A stretch of DNA of 64,000 nucleotides. It comes from Aselliscus stoliczkanus. Its lineage: Eukaryota > Chordata > Mammalia > Chiroptera > Hipposideridae. Shown piece by piece: positions 57,640-64,000 of the stretch. Location of the stretch: contig CM066728.1 of the NCBI GenBank assembly GCA_033961575.1, positions 112,939,852 through 113,003,851 of the forward strand, given 5' to 3'. The notes beneath the pieces are model-generated. The model worked only from the letters and a program-made list of their open reading frames with translations. It did no database searches and was not told the origin of the DNA. The position numbers were made by a program, and so were the translations under genes. Positions within the stretch are counted from its first letter, which is position 1, and every line of letters begins with the position of its first letter.

Positions 57640-60600
57640 GTTTTCCAGTTATAAGTGATAACTCAGGTGATAAAAATAAGGTTCCCTGTGATAATGATAA
57701 TTCTGGTGATAAAAATGTGTTCCTACTACCTATGATAACTTAGGTGAGAAGAAAGGTTTCCAATCATTAATGATACTCATCAGATAAGGAGAGAATGTAT
57801 CTAGTATTAATGATAACTTGTGTGATAAAGACAGTTTCCAATAATACATCATAATGCAAATAATAGAAAAAGAAGGTTTCTGATCATAAATGATGACTCA
57901 TGTGAGAGTTTCCAGTCATAGCTCATAACTCAGGTGATAAAGAAGTTGTCTATTAATATATGATTAAATTAGATGATAGAGAATAAAGATTTCCAGGTAT
58001 AGGTGATAAGTCAGGAGATAGAGAAGGTTTCGTGTCATAAACAATAAGTGAAGTGATAGAAAAGGGAAAATTCCAGGCATATATGATAACTCACCTGATA
58101 GAAAAACAGGTTTTTAGTTATAAATGATAACTCAGGTGATATATAGAGAGGGTTCCCAGTCATAAAGGATACACCAGATAACGGAAAAGAAAGCTTTCTA
58201 GTCTTAAAGGATAACTCAGGTGAGAGAGAAAAAAAAAGATTCTGTTATAAATGATAAGTCAGGTAGGTAATAAAGAAGATTTCCAGTCATAAATATTCAC
58301 TAGGGTGACACAGAAAAAATGTTCTCCATTTATAAGTGATTACTCAGGGGACAGAAAAAGAATGACTCAAGTCATGAAAGATAAATCAGATGATAAAGAA
58401 AGACTGTTTCCAGTTATAAATTATAATTCAGGTCATCGAGAAAGAATGTTTTAAGTTATAAATAATAACTAATGGGATAGAGAGGAAGGTTTCGAGTCAT
58501 AAAAAGTAAGTAAAGTTATACATAAGGAAGGCTTCCAGTTGTAAATGATAACTACATGATAGAGAAAGGCTTTTAGTCATAAATAATAACTCAGGTGATA
58601 TAGGAAGAAGGTTCCTAGTCAAAAATATAACTGGGATGATAGAGAAAAAAGATTTCCAATTATAAATGATAAGCCAGATAGAAAAAGAAAGGTTTCTAAT
58701 AATTCATAGTAGTTCAAGTGATAAGAGAAAAACAGGTTTCAATCATAAATGATAACACAGGTGATAAAGAATAAAAGTCTCCAGACATAAGTGATAAGCT
58801 AAGTAAAATAGAAAGAAGGTAGTCAGTCATAAATTATAACAGGTTCTAGAGAAATAAATAATTTTAAGTTATAATGATAAACCAGGAGATATAGAACAAA
58901 ATTTTTCAAAGCATGAGTGATACATGATAACCAATATATAAAAAAAATAAGTTTCTAGTCATAAATGGGAACTCTGATCACAGAGGTTCCTTTATAAAGG
59001 ATAACTTATAACTTCATAAAGGATAAGTCAATAGAAAAGGAAAATTTTCAGTCACAAATGGTAACAGAAGTCATAGAGAAAGTTGCCAGTCTTATATGAT
59101 AACTAAGGTGATAGATAGTGAACAATTTCCTATCACAAATCATTTATGATAGAGAAATTTCATCAAGTCAAAAATAGTATGTCAGGTGATAGAGAAAAAA
59201 ATTTCCAATCATAAATGATATCAGGTGATAGAAATTGTTTTCAATCCTAAATGATAAATGAAGTTACAGAGGGAAAAGATAATCAGTCATAAATGATAAC
59301 CAAGGTTATAGAGGAAAAATGTTCGCAGTGACACACGAGGACTCAGGTGACAGAGGAAGAAGGTTTTCAGTCATAAGGGACAATGCAGATGACAGAGACA
59401 CATTTCCAGTCATAACTGATAATTCCGGTGGTAGAAAAAATATGTTTTCCCTCACACGTGAGAACCCACATTACAGAACAAGATTTTCAGTCATAAATGA
59501 CAATTCAGGTTAAGAGGAAGAATGTTTCCTGTCATAAATGATAACTCAGGTGATAGAGAAACAACATTTCTAGTCATAAGTGGTAATTCAGGTGATAGAG
59601 AACAAAATGTTTTCAGGTATAAATAATAACTGAGTTTATAGGGAAAGGTTTTCTACCTTAAATGATAGCCCGGGTTATAGAGGGAGAAGGTTTCAGTCAT
59701 AAAGGATAACCCGGGTGATGGAGAACAAACTGTCTTTAGTCATAAATGAAAACTCCGATGACGGATGAAGAAGATTTTTTTAGTCATAAATGATAACTCA
59801 GTTAATAGAGGAGGAATGTTTCCAGTCATAAAAGATAACTTAGGTGATACAGAAACACATTTTCAGTCATAAATAATAACTCAGGTGATAGAGAACAAAA
59901 TGTCTTCAGTCGTAAATCACAACTCAGATGATTGAGAAAGAAGGGTTTCAGTTATAAATGCAACTCAGGTTATGGAGGAAGGTTTCTAGTCATAAAACAT
60001 AACTCAGGTGATAGAGAAACACATTTCCAGTCACAAACAATAACTCAGGCGATAGAGAACAAAACGTTTTCAGTCACAAATGGTAACTCAGGTTATAGAG
60101 GAAGATTTCCAGTCATAAAGGATAACTCGGTGATAGTGACGTATTTAAAGCCGTACATGATAATTCAGAAATCAAAATGTTTTCAGCTATTATGGCAACT
60201 TAGGTGATTGAGAAAGAAGGTTTCTAGTCATAAACGATAACTCAGGTGATAACATTTTCAGTCATAAATGATACGCAGGTGGTAGAGAAACACTCCCATT
60301 ATAAACGATATTTCAGGTGATAGAGAACGACTGTTTCCAACATAAATCTTAACTCCGTCGATCGAGAAAGAGGCTTTTCAGTCATAAATGGGTACTCAAG
60401 TTATTAATTGAAAAAAGTTTCCAGTCATATGTGAAACCTGAGATGATATCGAACAAAATATTTTCAGTAATAAAAATATCTCGTATGATTGAAAAAATAG
60501 GATTTGTCATAAATGATAACTCAGGTTATAAAGGAAGAATGTTTTCAGTCATAAATGATAGCTCCGGGAATACACAAATATTTCATCAGAAATTATAATT

Positions 60601-61173
60601 TAGGTGATAGAGAACACGATGTTTTCAGTCATATATGGTAACTCAGATGATTGAGAAAGGTTTCTAGTCATAAATGATAACTCAGGTGATAGAGGAATAA
60701 AAATTTCAGTGATGTGATACGCTTGTGATAGAGAAATATTTCTAGTTATAAATGATAATTCAGGTGCTAGAAACAAAACGTTTTCACTCATAAATGATAA
60801 CTTGATTTATAGAGGAAGAATGTTTCTAGTCATAAATAATCGCTCAGATGATGGATAAGGAAGGTTTTCACTCATAAATAATAACTCAGAACCTAGAGGA
60901 AGAGGATTTCTAGTTATAAATGAGAACTCAGGTTTTAGAGGAAGAAGGTTTCCAGACATCAGTGGTAACTCAGGTAACAGAGATACATTTCCGGTCATAA
61001 ATAACTCAAGTGACAGAGAACAACATGTTTTCATTACAAATGTTAACTCAGATGATTTGAGAAAAGGTTTTCAGTCACAAATACGTGATAGAGGAGGAAA
61101 TTTTCCTCCATAAAAGATAACGCAGGTGATAGCAGAGGACGGTTTCTGGTCACAAACGATAATTCGGCGATAA
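57640..61173 (+). repeat. AT-rich tandem array, units about 41 bp, with higher-order structure
   Basis: The working unit is about 39-44 bp: TTTCCAGTCATAAATGATAA, then CTCAGGTGATAGAGAAAGAA. Length suggests about 85 units. Most units carry both TGATAA and TGATAG. The right half (from about 59.3 kb) shows ordered unit types with a period near 163 bp. The left half is more diverged and contains indels. Short open frames inside are by-products of the periodic sequence. Confidence 0.95.
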
Positions 61174-63200
61174 TTCCAGCAGCAGCCACAGTAAGCGCCT
61201 CTGTGGGGAGCAGCAGCCTCCCCTGCGCCATGAAGCGCTGTCTCATACCAGGAGCTCTGCCTTGCGTGGTGGGGGTATGTCATCACCATGTTCGTTCCTA
61301 GATGTCATTTTCTGCCCCGTGCCATATCCGCAGCAGGTGTGATGGCTGGACTCCGTGGTATCAGGTCCCTCCTAACACTGGGGTGGCAGGGTCGGGTTGC
61401 TCCCCTTGTCGGCCGGGTTCAGCCTGAGGAGGCTATGCCGGCTTCCACACGGGGCCCAAGTCGCCTGTCCCCGGCAGCCGCGCACCTCGCCCCTGCCTCC
61501 CACAGGCCACACTACTCCGGGAAGCTGGGCAGGTGCACTGCAGGAGCGGGCCGGGGTTGGGCGGCACCATCTCCGCCACGATCTCCTGGCATGTCCTTTC
61601 AGCCTACCCGCCACGCATCCCCACCTGCTCGTACGCCACCTCATCTTTCCCAGGGTGAGGGTTGCCAGCTCATCACAATAGCCCCCGATATCCAACCCCG
61701 AGGTCGTTTTCTCAGCTAGGCATTGGCCTTTCCACGCCTCCCCTCAAAAAGCCTGTGTGCCAACTGTGTGTGGCCTCGAGGCCTGTGCAGACCTGGCCTG
61801 GGGCAGCAGGGCTGAGGCAGCCAGAACCCCCAAGCAGCGGGAGCTGCCAGCTGACAGCATTCCCCAGCCCCGTGTGTCATTGGGACTGACCCCTGGCCGT
61901 CAGGGTGCCCCCCGACAATAGGTCCCGGCCTGGGGGTAAGGGCCATTCTCGTGGGGAAGGCAAAGTGGAACCCTCAGAAACTGACCTCCCACGAGGTTTA
62001 CTAAAACCAACCCCACACAGTGGGCAGGGTGCAAGGTGAGCTGTTCTCGATGTGCACGCAGACTGGCCCGAGCGTGCACTCCCTCAGGCTGGGCTGAGCG
62101 GCGGTCCCATTGGCATGGCCCTGCACCTGTGCCAGGTGTGGCCTCAGGCCACAGCTCGTGCCCTCATTTGGAGGACTCACAAAGGGTCAGAGGTGCTCAC
62201 GTGCACACAGCTTTCTGGCCGGTGCTCAGTGGCCCCTGCCTGCCAGGTCCCATGAGCGCGTGGACGTCCAGGGGGCAGTGCTCTGGCCTGCATCACCCCA
62301 GTAACAGGGCTCTGCCTCCACACACCTGCCCCGGGCCAGCAGGAGCAGCCAGCCACGCCTGGTGCTGTGCGTCTGGGGACTTTGGCCGCACCCCACAAGG
62401 TGCCCACCGCAGCCTGCGCCAGGCCAGGAGCCAGGTACTGCACCCTGGGCCTGGGGCACGGGTACGACCTCCCCTCATACCCTGGCCCACCCTTGTCAAG
62501 CAGGGGACTCCTCTGGAAGGGTAGGCGGGTGTGGGGGTGGCCCATGTCGTCGAGCGACCTGGTCCTGGGGAGGCCCGAGGCGCCCGGGACACCTGGGTCC
62601 CCACGCGCCCAAATCTATCACGCATGCCCAGATGTCTGTACACTCACAGGCAGACACCTGGCCTGGCTGGCCACCGCTGCTGACTAGCCTTTCCCCGCCC
62701 CCCGGGGCCTTGGGGAGCCCTGGCCACCCGCCTGTTCTGTCCCACGGAGCAGTGCTGCCCTCCAGTGGCCCACGGGCACACACGTCAGCCGGGGAACCCC
62801 TGGAACCCCCTGCCTGGGAAACGTGTCTAGGTGTGGTGGAGACCCGCTCCGACCTCCCACCCTCAGCCCGGCCCCGGCCCCGTCCCTCTCGAAGCTCCTT
62901 TCTCCCCGGCTGCCTCCCTCACCGTGTCTCCCCATCCGGAGCCTGGGCCCCCCTCTTCTCCTCAGGCCCCTTCCTTCCACCTGGGCGCCCAGACATGGGC
63001 ATTTCAGCAGCAAGCCTGCGAGACGAAGTTGTTCCACAGCGCTCCCTGCTCAGCGCCACACTGGAGCATGAAGGGCCCCCCTCCTGCCCTGGCGCCCAGA
63101 GCCCCGTTTCGAGGTCTTTAGGAAGCCAGGCCAGGCCCTGGTCTCCAAGGCCGGACGCGCAGGCTCGGGCTCGGGCTGTGGCTGGAGCCGAGGAGAGCGG
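61174..63200. other. GC-rich intergenic stretch
   Basis: An abrupt composition change follows the AT-rich array. No exon with family resemblance was recognised. Confidence 0.45.
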
Positions 63201-63353
63201 ACGGCCCGGGGACGGCGCCTGCGTGTGCACGGCTCGGGGACGGCGTCTGCGTGTGCACGGCCCGGGGACGGCGCCTGCGTGTGCACGGCCCGGGGACGGC
63301 GCCTGCGTGTGCACGGCCCGGGGACGGCGCCTGCGTGTGCACGGCCCGGGGCC
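63201..63353 (+). repeat. 28-bp VNTR, about 5.4 copies
   Basis: GACGGCG recurs at 63211, 63239, 63267, 63295 and 63323, exactly 28 bp apart. The unit is GACGGCGCCTGCGTGTGC followed by ACGGCCCGGG. Confidence 0.95.
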
Positions 63354-64000
63354 TCCTGGCAGCCCGAGGGCTCCTGCCCCGTGTGCAGCGCCCACGAAAC
63401 GGGCACAGCCTCTTCTGTGCTTACCCCCAGAGCATAAGACAGGCTAAAAGTTAAGTAATCGTGCGGGCAACTCTTAAATACAATTCAAAGCATTTGAATA
63501 AGAGAAAATGAGAACATTCTGGAAAAAATTTAATACTTAAAAAAAGACATAGCAAAAGATAACATGTTCTTTACAAATGTGTATAAAACATTACTATGAA
63601 ATTTATTTTAGCATGAGATAAAAGCAAACAATATTCTGTGGAACATACCAATTATTGGCCAATTTGTTTCACATCTGTGAACATGAATCTTCACTGGAGC
63701 CGTGCTAACGCTGGTTTAGGGGCGTCTGACACACGCCGCAGCTGAATGTCGAGGGCTGCACCTTTCCCACAGAGAACCATGTCGGACTACTGTGAAGAAC
63801 ACTTGACCTAGAATTTTTTTCTCGGTCTCTAGAACACAGGAATAGGTTTTCCTTGTTCGTGAAGTAGTCTCGGAAACGTACACTAAATAAAACAAGCTCA
63901 TGTCAGGTAACAAATGCCGCCTTCTATCCTGAGTGACGTATACGTTTTTAATGCTACGATCACGACCTTGTTTCCCTAACCCATACTAATCATCTCTATT
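63354..64000. other. Right edge, AT-rich, nothing recognised
   Basis: AT-rich sequence after the VNTR, without a recognisable gene or repeat. Confidence 0.4.

Noticed and set aside
59319..60207. Short open frames with FSVINDNSGDR-like repeats
   Set aside because: They arise because some array units are multiples of three long; frames break as soon as unit length shifts.

Overview
The window is nuclear DNA from a placental mammal. It carries interrupted genes with GT-AG introns, a CpG island, old mammalian repeats (MIR, MLT1-type LTRs, degraded L1) and many copies of lineage-specific tRNA-derived SINEs with long direct repeats at their ends. Two genes are recognisable. The last coding exon of SLC12A7 (K-Cl cotransporter KCC4) reads rightward at 699-790. 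A complete nine-exon NKD2 (naked cuticle homolog 2) reads leftward from 30368 to 6499. This tail-to-tail pair matches human 5p15.33. The SINEs are not primate Alu, rodent B1/B2, equine ERE or carnivore CAN. A rhinolophoid bat or a colugo would fit what I remember of tRNA-derived SINEs, but I cannot fix the species.

Layout: 1-2.3 kb is the end of SLC12A7 and its likely 3' UTR. 2.3-6.4 kb is the repeat-rich space between the convergent genes. 6.5-10.1 kb holds NKD2 exons 9 to 3, closely packed. 10.1-30.05 kb is the 19.9-kb NKD2 intron 2, GC-rich, with several minisatellites and MLT1 fragments. 30.05-30.37 kb holds exons 2 and 1 inside a strong CpG island of about 1.3 kb. From 31 kb to the right end I find no convincing protein-coding exon. 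By human gene order this should be the gap between NKD2 and TRIP13. It contains L1 remnants, SINEs, a solo LTR, a long homopyrimidine tract, GC-rich VNTRs, and a 3.5-kb AT-rich tandem array at 57.6-61.2 kb.

The spliced NKD2 reading frame closes exactly across all eight introns and gives 474 residues. The family is known as myristoylated Dishevelled-binding Wnt antagonists that also escort TGF-alpha vesicles. The two genes are neighbours by position only; nothing here suggests joint function.

The most unusual items are: the 57.6-61.2 kb array, whose roughly 41-bp units (each usually with two GATA-factor motifs) are organised into a four-unit, roughly 163-bp higher-order repeat; a composite SINE of about 450 bp with a roughly 330-bp non-tRNA body, seen four times; a 642-bp solo LTR inside one composite copy with an exact 6-bp target duplication; and three copies of one 14-bp target sequence bracketing two adjacent SINEs.
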